DNA of 64,000 nucleotides from the NCBI RefSeq assembly GCF_030282845.1, contig NZ_JASTWE010000019.1, forward strand, positions 1 to 64,000. The letters run 5' to 3'. The position numbers were made by a program, and so were the translations under genes. Each line of letters starts with the position of its first letter. The first letter of the stretch is position 1. The DNA comes from Pseudodesulfovibrio pelocollis (GTDB lineage: Bacteria; Desulfobacterota; Desulfovibrionia; Desulfovibrionales; Desulfovibrionaceae). Shown piece after piece: positions 8,820 through 16,811 of the stretch. The notes under the pieces are model-generated. The model had not been told where the DNA came from. It did no database searches and saw only the letters and a program-made list of their open reading frames with translations.

Positions 8820-9902
8820 CTACATGACCCGGCAGCCGTCCTTGGTCACCACCACCTGATATTCCCAGCGGATGCCGCCCCAGGCCGGATCGTACAGGCC
8901 CGGCTCCACGGTGACCACCATGCCCGGCTCAAGCACGCAGCTGGCGGCCTTGCTCAGGCTCGGCGGCTCGTGGGTCTCAAGGCCGATGCCGTGGCCCAGG
9001 CCGTGGGTGAACTGGTGGGCCACCCCGGCCTTGTCGAACACGGCCCAGGCCGCTTCGTAGGCCTCAATGCAGGGCAGGCCGGGCCGGATGATGTCGATGG
9101 CCGCCTGCTGCGAGGCGCGCACCAGATCCATGGTCCGCCTGAAGCGGTCCGACGGGGTGTCGCCCACCCAGAAGGTCCGGGTCTGGTCCGAGTTGTAGCC
9201 TTGGCAGCGGCAGCCGGTGTCGATGAGCACCAGTTCGTTGTCGCGCAGCAGGGTTTCGCCGGGAATGGCGTGGGGCAGGGCCGCGTTGGGGCCGACCCCG
9301 ACGATGGTGGAAAAGGCCATCTCCTCGGCCCCGTTCTCGCGGAAGAATTTTTCCACCTCCCAGGCGATCTCGGTCTCGGTGCGGCCCGGTTCGAGCCGGG
9401 TCTCGATGTACTCGAAGAGGCGGTGGTTCAGCTCGATGGCCGCATCCATGCGCGAAAGCTCGTCCTCGTCCTTGATCACGCGCAGGGCCTCCACCAGGTT
9501 GTCCGCCCCGGTCAGGTCCGTCTTTTCCTTGAGCTTGTCGTAGTCGAAGAGGTGCAGCGCCTTGGGTTCGAAGCCGATGGTTCGGACCTTCATGCTCTCC
9601 AGGGTGGCCCGGACCAGATCGTGCTTGTCGCGGCTGTAGACGTGCAGTGCGCTGTCGTCCCAGACACGGCGGGCGGCGTCCACATAGCGGGGATCGGTGA
9701 AGAGGCGGTCGTCGCCCGAGGCCGTGACCAGGAGCCAGCCCGAGGATTCGTTGCACTGGGCGTCGTGCAGCTCGAAGCCGCTCAGGTAGAAGCGGTTGGC
9801 CGCGTGGGAGACGAGGAGCGCGTCGAGGCCCCTGGCGCGCAGCGACTCGCGGAGCCTCTCGCGCCGGGCGGCGAAGATGTCTGTGTTCATGCGGTGTTTC
9901 AT
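8820..9902 (-). CDS. M24 family Xaa-Pro peptidase
   Basis: A 360-residue creatinase/aminopeptidase-P-type protein: an N-terminal creatinase-like domain (LLVSHAANRFYLSGF) and a C-terminal pita-bread domain. The metal ligands are recognisable: Asp in VLIDTGC, Asp in NSDQTRTFWVG, His in GLGHGIGLETHE, Glu in VTVEPGLY, Glu in WEYQVVV. It should remove N-terminal residues preceding proline in the cytoplasm. The start at 9902 overlaps the stop of the upstream flavoprotein gene (ATGA coupling); an ATG at 9890 (MNTDIFA) is an alternative. The exact substrate cannot be told. Confidence 0.88.
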   Translation of the reverse strand: MKHRMNTDIFAARRERLRESLRARGLDALLVSHAANRFYLSGFELHDAQCNESSGWLLVTASGDDRLFTDPRYVDAARRVWDDSALHVYSRDKHDLVRATLESMKVRTIGFEPKALHLFDYDKLKEKTDLTGADNLVEALRVIKDEDELSRMDAAIELNHRLFEYIETRLEPGRTETEIAWEVEKFFRENGAEEMAFSTIVGVGPNAALPHAIPGETLLRDNELVLIDTGCRCQGYNSDQTRTFWVGDTPSDRFRRTMDLVRASQQAAIDIIRPGLPCIEAYEAAWAVFDKAGVAHQFTHGLGHGIGLETHEPPSLSKAASCVLEPGMVVTVEPGLYDPAWGGIRWEYQVVVTKDGCRVM

Positions 9903-11260
9903 TCCCAGCGATAAGTGGTTTCGGGAGCGCCGGTGACCATCCTCTGCGCCCATTCCACGCCCTGCATGACCGAGTGGTCCATGTTGCCCACCTCGTATTT
10001 CCAGCCGCCGAAGCGGCCGCGCGAGAAGATGTCGCGTGCTTCGAGCCGGGGCTGGATGGCCTTGAGCGCGCTGTCGCGCTGCAGGCAGGGCACGGGATAG
10101 CCGTAGTCCACGGTGGTCTCCCATCGGGTCAGGACATCGGCCACCCTGGCCGCGTCCAGCAGTGAGGTGTTTACCAGACCGTCGATGGTCCGGTCCATCA
10201 GTTCGTCGAGGTTCTCCTGCTTGTGGGCCGAGTAGGACGTCTCGCACATGAAGGCGAGCTGCTGGCCGGGCCGGGCCACGTTGTTTGGCGAGTAGTTGTG
10301 GAAGTTGGTCACCCGGTAGAAGGGGGCGTCCGGCTCCGGGAAATACATCCAGCAGCGCGGGTTGCGCTCGGCCTCGGATTTGATGTCGAGGCCCACCCCG
10401 GCCACGTGGACCGAGTTGTGGGTCAGGCGGCCCGCGGCCTCGACCATGGCCTCGTCCCTGTCTGCCAGCCAGCGCGAGGCGAGGATGTCCAGCGGCGCGG
10501 TGTTGAGCAGGGTCTCGTATTCCACGGTCAGCCCGGCCTTGGTGGTCACGCTCTTGGCCTTGGCGTCGATGCAGGCCACTTCCTGGCCGTACTCGATGAA
10601 CCCGTCGAGCCGGGCGGCCAGCCGCCGGAATATCTCGCCCGTGCCGCCGTGCAGCGGGAACTTGAAGGTGTTGTTCGGCCCCCAGGAGATGTCATCGCGC
10701 TCAAGGATGATGTTCTTGAGCACGCGGCGCAGGTCCACCACGCTGACCCGCTCGCCGATCCAGCCGAACTGCATCAGCTTCGGCGGCGTGGCCCAGACCT
10801 TGAAATTGTAGGGATTCATGAAATGTTTGGCGATGCCCGCCCCGAAGATGCGCTCGATCCACTGGCCGAAATCGGCGGGGGCGTCCTCGGGCCGGTTGCC
10901 GGGCAGAAGGCCCTCCACGCACTCCCAGCGCGCCTGGGGCGGCAGGTGGCGGATGTTGTTCTGAAAGGGATAGGGCACCCAGGTGGCGCAGGAGCGCACC
11001 CACGACTCGCGCTCGTGCTCCAGCCGCTCGTCGCCCAGCAGCGAATCGAGCAGGGCGTCGAAATACTCGTAGTGGGAGAAGACCACGTGCCCGCCGATGT
11101 CCCAGGTGAAGCCCTTGTCATCCTTGAAGCTGGCCGAGAGCCCGCCCGCGTGGCCGTGCCGCTCCAGCACGATGAAATCGTCCACCCCCAGTTCGCGCAG
11201 TCGGTGGGCCGCGCCGAGCCCGGTGGGCCCTGCGCCGATGATCAGGTATTTCTTTTTCAC
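9899..11260 (-). CDS. FAD-dependent oxidoreductase, UDP-galactopyranose mutase / protoporphyrinogen oxidase-like
   Basis: A 453-residue flavoprotein with an N-terminal Rossmann motif (LIIGAGPTGLGAAHRL) and the following GGLSAS and WDIGGHVVFSHYEYF blocks typical of the UDP-galactopyranose-mutase/amine-oxidase superfamily. A C-terminal FGGWKYEVGNMDHS replaces the usual FAD-closing motif. It may act on nucleotide sugars, but the substrate is inferred only from family resemblance. The start is GTG at 11260, preceded by AGGGAG with about 5 bases spacing. The stop overlaps the M24 peptidase start, so the two are translationally coupled although functionally dissimilar. Confidence 0.75.
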   Translation of the reverse strand: MKKKYLIIGAGPTGLGAAHRLRELGVDDFIVLERHGHAGGLSASFKDDKGFTWDIGGHVVFSHYEYFDALLDSLLGDERLEHERESWVRSCATWVPYPFQNNIRHLPPQARWECVEGLLPGNRPEDAPADFGQWIERIFGAGIAKHFMNPYNFKVWATPPKLMQFGWIGERVSVVDLRRVLKNIILERDDISWGPNNTFKFPLHGGTGEIFRRLAARLDGFIEYGQEVACIDAKAKSVTTKAGLTVEYETLLNTAPLDILASRWLADRDEAMVEAAGRLTHNSVHVAGVGLDIKSEAERNPRCWMYFPEPDAPFYRVTNFHNYSPNNVARPGQQLAFMCETSYSAHKQENLDELMDRTIDGLVNTSLLDAARVADVLTRWETTVDYGYPVPCLQRDSALKAIQPRLEARDIFSRGRFGGWKYEVGNMDHSVMQGVEWAQRMVTGAPETTYRWE

Positions 11261-11393
11261 GGATGCTCCCTGTGCTCTTCCTTGCGGAATATATTTCCAA
11301 TTCCGCCGGAACAATCAAGTTTGATGCCAAACGGGTCAGGCCGAGGGCACGGGAGTGGGAAAAGATCGGAGGGGATCAGCGCGGATGCAGCGG

Positions 11394-12341
11394 TCACGCG
11401 CTCGTGGGCGCGTCCGGCGTCGGTTGCGGCTCGTCCCCCCGGCCCAGGGCGATGGTTCCGGCCACGATGAGCGCCCCGCCCGCCACGGTCCAGCCGTCGG
11501 GAATCTCGCCCAGGATGGACGCGCCCCAGAAGGCGGCGAACACGATCTCAAGGCAGGTCACGGCGCTGATGCGTGCCGCCGACTCGATGGCGTAACCGCG
11601 CGTCATGAAGTACTGGCCCGCGTTCATGAAGGCGGCGATGCCGAGCAGGTACACCCACTCCAGCGCGGTGGGCCAGACCCAGCCCGAGGCCAGGATGGGC
11701 GAGAGCACGGTGATGACTAGGGGCGGGTAGAGCATGACCACGGCCGGGTGCTCTGTCCTGGCCAGGGTGCGCACCGCCAGGATGGCCAGGGAGGTGACCA
11801 CCACCCCGCACAGGGCCACGGTCACGGCCAGGGGGTCGAGATTCGAGGGGCCGCCGCCGAAGAGAAAGGCCGGGCGGCAGACCACGGCCACGCCGGTGAG
11901 GCTCACGGCCACGGCCATGAGCCCGCGCGGGCCGATGCGCTCGCCCAGTACCACCCAGGCCAGCAGGGCCACCACGGCCGGGTGAGTGAAGAGGATGACC
12001 GTGGCATCGGCCAGGGGCAGATGGATGATGGCGTAGAACTCGGCGAACAGGGCCGCGAATCCGATCACCCCTCGCAGGAGCAGCATCATCCGGCGCGTGC
12101 CGAGCATGCCCACCCCGGTGCGGCGCAGGATGAACCAGACAAAGCCGATGCCCACCAGACCCCGGATGAAGAGCATCTCAAGGGTCGGCACCCGCTCCCC
12201 CGCCAGTTTGATCAGCAGTGATCCCACTGAGAAGAGGAGGGTGCCCATGAGCATGTGCCGCATGCCCGGGGTGAGGATGGCGCGCATGGGCCGCACACTA
12301 GGCCCGTCCAGAACACGTGACAAGCGGAAATACCGCAACAT
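11394..12341 (-). CDS. EamA/DMT family membrane transporter
   Basis: About 315 residues with ten hydrophobic helices in two repeats, the layout of EamA-type drug/metabolite transporters; the second repeat ends GGALIVAGTIALGRG. Such proteins export metabolites or amino acids, but the substrate is not deducible. Three starts are possible: ATG 12341 (GGTGA box five bases upstream, preferred), ATG 12287 (MRAILTPGM) and TTG 12371. It is divergent from the glycosyltransferase at 12551. Confidence 0.8.
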   Translation of the reverse strand: MLRYFRLSRVLDGPSVRPMRAILTPGMRHMLMGTLLFSVGSLLIKLAGERVPTLEMLFIRGLVGIGFVWFILRRTGVGMLGTRRMMLLLRGVIGFAALFAEFYAIIHLPLADATVILFTHPAVVALLAWVVLGERIGPRGLMAVAVSLTGVAVVCRPAFLFGGGPSNLDPLAVTVALCGVVVTSLAILAVRTLARTEHPAVVMLYPPLVITVLSPILASGWVWPTALEWVYLLGIAAFMNAGQYFMTRGYAIESAARISAVTCLEIVFAAFWGASILGEIPDGWTVAGGALIVAGTIALGRGDEPQPTPDAPTSA

Positions 12342-12439
12342 ATCCGTCACCCGATCTCCACCCGTCCGCAAGGAACCGTCAGCCGAGTCCGGCTATGGTT
12401 CACTGGCATACGGAACACCGCACTCCTTCCCACTGTCCT

Positions 12440-12503
12440 GCGGGGTGGGGACTCCCCCCTCTCTCTTCCCCACCCCGCGCCCGGGGGCCTTGCGGCCCCG
12501 GGC
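12440..12503. repeat. Tandem GC-rich hairpins in divergent intergenic region
   Basis: Two adjacent palindromes: a perfect 12-bp stem GCGGGGTGGGGA (12440-12451) with TCCCCACCCCGC (12467-12478), then a second stem GCCCGGGGGCC / GGCCCCGGGC around TTGC (about 12479-12503). They lie between the EamA gene and the start of the glycosyltransferase. They could be a dispersed intergenic repeat, a leader structure or a leftover terminator. No U tract follows. Confidence 0.6.
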
Positions 12504-12550
12504 GGCCATCTCTTGCCAAATTCCGTGGAGTGTGGTTTCACTCTGGACTT

Positions 12551-13555
12551 ATGAAAACATTCCTCTTCCTGCCCCCGGCCAGCAAGCCCACAGGCGGCAT
12601 CACGGTCCTGCGTCAGATGGCGGACATCCTGCATCAGGCCGGGCGCGAAACGTATCTGGTGGAGCGCGAGGGCGGGAACTGGCGGCCCCAAGGGCTGACC
12701 GACGCGGCCCCGGTCCTGGCCTGGAAGGACATGCGCCTGACCCCGGACGATTTCTGGCTGGTGCCCGAGGGGTGGCCCAACGCCCTGGCTCCGGGGTTGG
12801 AGGCCCGCGCCCGCTGCGTGGCCTATGTCCAGAACTGGGCCTATCTCTTCTCGGCTCTGCCGCCGGGTGTGGCCTGGGGCGGCCTGCCCGTCTCGTTTCT
12901 GGCCGTGTCCGATCCGGTGGCCCACTTCATCCATGAATCCACGGGTCAGACCGCCCCGGTCCTGCGCCCCGGCATCGACCTCGAAATCTTCCGGTGCGAA
13001 AGATCCCGGCCGACGGTCGCCACGGACAAACCCGTGACCGTGGCCTTCATGCCGCGCAAGAACAAGGGGCTGGCCGCCCAGATCAGGGCGGTTTTCGAGC
13101 ACCGCAACGGGCCGGGTGCGGTGCGTTGGCTGCCCATCGAGGGACTGGACGCCTTTGGCGTGGCCAAGGCCTTGCGCTCGGCACACATTTTTTTGATGAC
13201 CGGATTTCCCGAGGGCTGCCCGCTGCCGCCGCTGGAGGCCATGGCCTGCGGCTGCCTGCCCGTGGGCTTCACCGGCCTTGGCGGGTGGGACTACATGCGC
13301 CAGGCCCAGGCCAGCCCCCGCTTCACCCCCTGGTGGCCCCTGCGCGAGGTGGCGTGGTCCGGCAACGGCCTGTGGTGTGCGGACGGCGATGTGCTGGACG
13401 CGGCCCTGTGCCTTGAGCAGGCCGCGGCGCTTCTTCGCGAGGGCGGGCCAGGGCTTGACGCCGTGCTCGCGGCAGGGCAGGAAACGGCCAGCGCGTATTC
13501 CACGGACGAGCAGAGGAATTCGGTTCTGGCCCTGTGGGACGCATGGTTGAAGTAG
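12551..13555 (+). CDS. Glycosyltransferase (GT4-like)
   Basis: A 334-residue protein starting MKTFLFLPPASKPTGGITVL, the N-terminal nucleotide-sugar-transferase fold of GT-B enzymes. The C-terminal half carries the donor-site pattern GFPEGCPLPPLEAMACGCLPVGF, the E-x7-E type motif of GT4 enzymes. It probably transfers a sugar in surface-polysaccharide or glycoprotein synthesis; donor and acceptor are unknown. It is cytoplasmic with no signal. It has no obvious ribosome binding site. It is followed directly by a 178-bp inverted-repeat element that begins at the stop codon. Confidence 0.75.
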   Translation: MKTFLFLPPASKPTGGITVLRQMADILHQAGRETYLVEREGGNWRPQGLTDAAPVLAWKDMRLTPDDFWLVPEGWPNALAPGLEARARCVAYVQNWAYLFSALPPGVAWGGLPVSFLAVSDPVAHFIHESTGQTAPVLRPGIDLEIFRCERSRPTVATDKPVTVAFMPRKNKGLAAQIRAVFEHRNGPGAVRWLPIEGLDAFGVAKALRSAHIFLMTGFPEGCPLPPLEAMACGCLPVGFTGLGGWDYMRQAQASPRFTPWWPLREVAWSGNGLWCADGDVLDAALCLEQAAALLREGGPGLDAVLAAGQETASAYSTDEQRNSVLALWDAWLK

Positions 13556-13732
13556 GCTGTTGAAAAACGTCCGATTGCTGCGTTGCTTCAAAAAGGTCAA
13601 ATCCTCGCGTACAGGAAGTACGCTTCGGCCTTGACCTTTTTTCGCGCCTATCGCTGCTGTCCTGATCCGTAGGATTCGCCGAAGACGGCTCATCAACGGC
13701 TCAAGGCTGCACTCGAACATTTTTGAACAGCC
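13555..13732. repeat. 178-bp inverted-repeat (MITE-like or palindromic) element
   Basis: Imperfect 28-bp terminal inverted repeats (22 of 28 identical): GGCTGTTGAAAAACGTCCG... at 13555-13582 and its counterpart ending TTTTTGAACAGCC at 13705-13732. Nested inside are AAAAAGGTCAA (13590-13600) with TTGACCTTTTT (13631-13641) and GCGTAC/GTACGC around AGGAA (13607-13623). It encodes nothing and sits exactly between the glycosyltransferase stop and tatD. The architecture matches a non-autonomous mobile or palindromic repeat; no clear target-site duplication is visible. Confidence 0.7.
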
Positions 13733-13785
13733 CAGGTCAACACGAAGTATTACGGTCAGAAAACAGACGAGAGCAACACCCCGAT

Positions 13786-14604
13786 ATGGCAAAAAAGACA
13801 ATCCGCCCGGAACCCGAGTCCCTGAACCTGCCGCTGGTGGGTGTGGAGTCCCACGCCCATCTCGACCTTGATGAGTTCGACGAGGACCGCGAGGCCGTCC
13901 TGGAACGCGCCCGCGCCGCCGGGGTGTCCCACCTGATCAACGTCTTTCTCGGCCCGGACGCCTTTGAGCGGGGCCGCCCGCTTTTCGACGGCCATCCCGA
14001 GGTGTCCTTCCTGCTCGGTGTGCATCCCAACGATGCGGACAAGCTCACGGACGAGTCCCTTGCGCGCATGCGCGCCCACTTTGCGGCCGACCCGAGGCTG
14101 CGCGGCGTGGGCGAAATCGGTCTTGACTACTACTGGGAGCGCGTTCCCCACGACATCCAGCAGCGCGCCTTTGTCCGGCAGCTGGAGCTGGCCCGGGAAC
14201 TGGGCCGCCCGGTGGTCATCCACTCCCGCGACGCCGATGCCGACACCCTGGCCCTGCTCATGGACAACGGATTCCGCGATTATCCGGTGCTCTGGCACTG
14301 CTTCGGCGCCGGGCTCGACCTGGCCCGTAGCGTGGTGGACAACGGCTGGCACGTCTCCATTCCCGGCGTCGTCACCTACAGGCGGACCGACGATCTCCAG
14401 GCTGCGGTGGCCCGCATCCCCCTGGAGCGGCTCCTGCTCGAAACAGACTGCCCCTTCCTCGCGCCCGAGCCATGGCGCGGCAAGCGCAACCACCCGGCGC
14501 TGATGGCCTTCACCGCCAAGCGCGTGGCGGAGATCAAGGGCCGCAGCGCAGAAGACATCTGGCGGATCACCGGGGACAACGCCCGGCGCTTCTTCGGCCT
14601 GTAG
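13786..14604 (+). CDS. TatD family metal-dependent hydrolase (DNase)
   Basis: A 272-residue TIM-barrel amidohydrolase-like protein. Metal ligands are visible: SHAHLDLDEF (His23, His25), the Glu in GEIGLDYYW, His in VVIHSRDAD, WHCFGA, and Asp in LLLETDCPFLAPEP. TatD proteins are Mg-dependent 3'-5' exonucleases acting in DNA repair or degradation; this member has a slightly divergent N-terminal extension of about 18 residues. The ATG at 13786 fits the family. It is convergent with the PhoH gene, whose end lies only 10 bp away. Confidence 0.88.
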   Translation: MAKKTIRPEPESLNLPLVGVESHAHLDLDEFDEDREAVLERARAAGVSHLINVFLGPDAFERGRPLFDGHPEVSFLLGVHPNDADKLTDESLARMRAHFAADPRLRGVGEIGLDYYWERVPHDIQQRAFVRQLELARELGRPVVIHSRDADADTLALLMDNGFRDYPVLWHCFGAGLDLARSVVDNGWHVSIPGVVTYRRTDDLQAAVARIPLERLLLETDCPFLAPEPWRGKRNHPALMAFTAKRVAEIKGRSAEDIWRITGDNARRFFGL

Positions 14605-14614
14605 CCCCGATCAA

Positions 14615-15805
14615 CTACAGCTTGGACTTGAGCACGATGTCCGTGATGGGGCCGCGCGAGCGGTCGCCCTTGAGGACCATGTGCGCGTAATTCTTGTATC
14701 CCTTGAGCTTTTTCACGGTCCAGTTGAGGCCGTTGTTGGACTCGTTGAGGTAGGGGTTGTCCACCTGCCGGGTGTCGCCAAGGCAGATGCACTTGACCCC
14801 TTCGCCCATGCGTGTGAGCAGGGCGCGCGTCTCTCCGCGCGAGAGATTCTGCATCTCGTCGATGATGACCACGGCGTTTTCGATGTTCATGCCCCGGATG
14901 AAGGCCACGGGCTGGATCTCGAACTTCTTGGGATTGAGCTTGAAGGACTCGCCTTCGGGGTTGGCAAAGATGCGGTTGGCCGGACGGATGTCGTGGAGCT
15001 TGATGAGCAGATCCTGGATGTACTTGATATATGGGAGCATTTTTTCCTCTATGTCGCCGGGCAGATAGCCCATCTTGGCCCCGATCTCCACCACGGGCTT
15101 GACCAGATATATCTTGCGGAAGGGGTTGTCCTTGCGCTCAAGGGTCAGGTAAAGGGCGGCGGCCAGGGAGAGAAAGGTCTTGCCATACCCGGCCTCGGAC
15201 TGGATGGAGACCAGATCGATGCCTTCCTCGATCATCAGCTCCAGGGCGAGGTTCTGATAGACGCTGCGCGGCTTGACCCCCCATATCTCGTGGGTGTAGG
15301 CGATGGGTTTCGGCCCCTCGGGGCCGTGGAACACCGGGGTGCCGCTCTCCCAGCGGAAGCAGTTGGGCACCAGTTCCTCGTCATCCTCCACAAACCCGGT
15401 GTAGCGCTGCGATTCCGAGCGGAACGGGTCGGAATCGCGGTACTCCTCGCTGGGGATGCCAAAGCACTTGGCCTTGAGTTGGAGGATGCGGTCGTTGGTG
15501 ATCAGGGTGGCCTCTATGGGCCCCATGTGCAGGATTTCCTTGAGGATGCGGTCATCCATCACATCGTCGGTGAGGGTCAGGGCAAAATCCGGCGGGAAAA
15601 TGGTGACCAGTTCGTCCCGGAGAATGGCCTGGACGGCCTGGGAGACGATGTGCCCGATGCGCGGGTCTTTCTTCAGCCCGTCCAGCTCGGTCAGGACGGT
15701 GTAGGGGATGTATATCTGGTTTTCCTGCCCGTTGCGCAGGGCAGTGATGCATTTGGGATTTTCAATGAGGACGTTGGTGTCGAGGACAAAGTGCTTCTGG
15801 GCCAT
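14615..15805 (-). CDS. PIN-PhoH family ATPase
   Basis: A 396-residue protein with an N-terminal PIN domain (FVLDTNVLIENP, acidic Asp9; later DDRILKEI and LITNDRIL) joined to a C-terminal PhoH ATPase domain. Walker A-like GYGKTFLSLAAALY and Walker B VVIIDEMQN are present, with CLGDTRQVDNPYL as sensor. PIN-PhoH (PhoH2) proteins act as ATP-dependent RNA helicase/ribonucleases, and some belong to toxin-antitoxin pairs; no antitoxin-like small gene is visible here, so a housekeeping RNA role is more likely. Confidence 0.9.
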   Translation of the reverse strand: MAQKHFVLDTNVLIENPKCITALRNGQENQIYIPYTVLTELDGLKKDPRIGHIVSQAVQAILRDELVTIFPPDFALTLTDDVMDDRILKEILHMGPIEATLITNDRILQLKAKCFGIPSEEYRDSDPFRSESQRYTGFVEDDEELVPNCFRWESGTPVFHGPEGPKPIAYTHEIWGVKPRSVYQNLALELMIEEGIDLVSIQSEAGYGKTFLSLAAALYLTLERKDNPFRKIYLVKPVVEIGAKMGYLPGDIEEKMLPYIKYIQDLLIKLHDIRPANRIFANPEGESFKLNPKKFEIQPVAFIRGMNIENAVVIIDEMQNLSRGETRALLTRMGEGVKCICLGDTRQVDNPYLNESNNGLNWTVKKLKGYKNYAHMVLKGDRSRGPITDIVLKSKL

Positions 15806-16143
15806 AATCCCCCGTCCGATGATTTGATGTTGGATCGACTGGCGTCGCGCCCCACCTGGACCATTGGCCTCACCGGGCCTGGCGTCACCGAATTGTCTTC
15901 ATTGGCACCTCCGCTGTCTTTTTCGGATTCATGTCCATATCGTGACCAGTTTTCCAGAAAATGTCTAGAAGCAAGATGCGCCATCCGGCGGGCTGCTGCA
16001 TGACGGCCCTGTGACATTTTTCGGGGCGGACGAGGACTCCCGTCATGGGGGCAGACGCCGAAGAAAACTGGCGCGGCTTTACACGTCCGGGATATTGCGG
16101 CTAGGATGGGGCCTCCCATCCACCCCAGCGACGCGAGGTTGCC
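15806..16143. other. Intergenic region phoH / PilZ gene
   Basis: About 340 bp between divergent genes. Apart from the ribosome binding site of the PilZ gene (GAGG at 16135-16138) I see no convincing promoter, repeat or RNA structure. Open frames crossing it look like extensions or shadows. Confidence 0.45.
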
Positions 16144-16794
16144 GTGGCCCCGGATACCCCCATATTCGTCCTTACCGACACCCCGGCCCTCTACGGCACT
16201 GATCTGCTGCTTGATGGACGGCCGCCGGTGTTCGTCAGGGACGCGGCCACCCTGCTGGCCCGGCTCAAGGATGCCGACTTCGCCGGGCTGGTCCTTGAGA
16301 TCGGCAAGGTCATGCGGGCCGGTCGGGCCGAGCGGGACCGGCTGTTCAGCTACGCCGGGTGTTTTCCGGTCCTGCGTACCAAGCCGCATCCACGGGTCGG
16401 CTTTGTGGCCTATCTCGATCCCAGGGACCGCTTCCTGGCCAGTCTGGCCGAGACTGCGGGCAAGAGGGTGCGCGCCCACGACAGGGTCGCGGCCCTGCTC
16501 CCCTGTCTCTTCTCGCGCGAGGACGACCCGAGTCTGGTCCATCCCCTGGAGGGCCTCATCCTCGACATCTCGCCCGGCGGCTGCTTCATCAAGGCCGCCA
16601 GGACCTTCCCGGGCGAGACCTTCGCCCACGTCAGGATTCCCCGCCTCGCCAACAGGCGGCCCATCTTTTCGAGCGTCCGGTGGTCCAGTGCTGGGGGGAC
16701 CCGGCCGGGCGTGGGTATCATGTTCATCGACATTGCCGAGGATCAGGCGGAAGAAATCGCGCAGCTGCGCGACGCCAAGGACAGCGGAGACTGA
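16144..16794 (+). CDS. PilZ domain protein (c-di-GMP receptor)
   Basis: A 216-residue protein. The C-terminal half carries the canonical c-di-GMP-binding pair: RxxxR in RAHDR (Arg110-Arg114) and D/NxSxxG in DISPGGCF (from Asp141). The N-terminal ~100 residues have no recognised domain. It should bind cyclic di-GMP and act as an effector, perhaps for motility or surface functions given the flagellar genes nearby. The start is GTG at 16144 with CGAGG five bases upstream. It is convergent with the CgeB-like gene, separated by only 17 bp. Confidence 0.82.
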   Translation: MAPDTPIFVLTDTPALYGTDLLLDGRPPVFVRDAATLLARLKDADFAGLVLEIGKVMRAGRAERDRLFSYAGCFPVLRTKPHPRVGFVAYLDPRDRFLASLAETAGKRVRAHDRVAALLPCLFSREDDPSLVHPLEGLILDISPGGCFIKAARTFPGETFAHVRIPRLANRRPIFSSVRWSSAGGTRPGVGIMFIDIAEDQAEEIAQLRDAKDSGD

Positions 16795-16811
16795 ACCAGA
16801 GTCCGCCGCGA

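Noticed and set aside
13555-13732. Insertion sequence or transposase remnant
   Set aside because: No transposase-like coding frame fits in 178 bp; classed as a non-coding inverted-repeat element instead.
14615-15805. PIN-PhoH protein as toxin of a toxin-antitoxin system
   Set aside because: No small antitoxin-like gene is next to it; the upstream spacer is non-coding.
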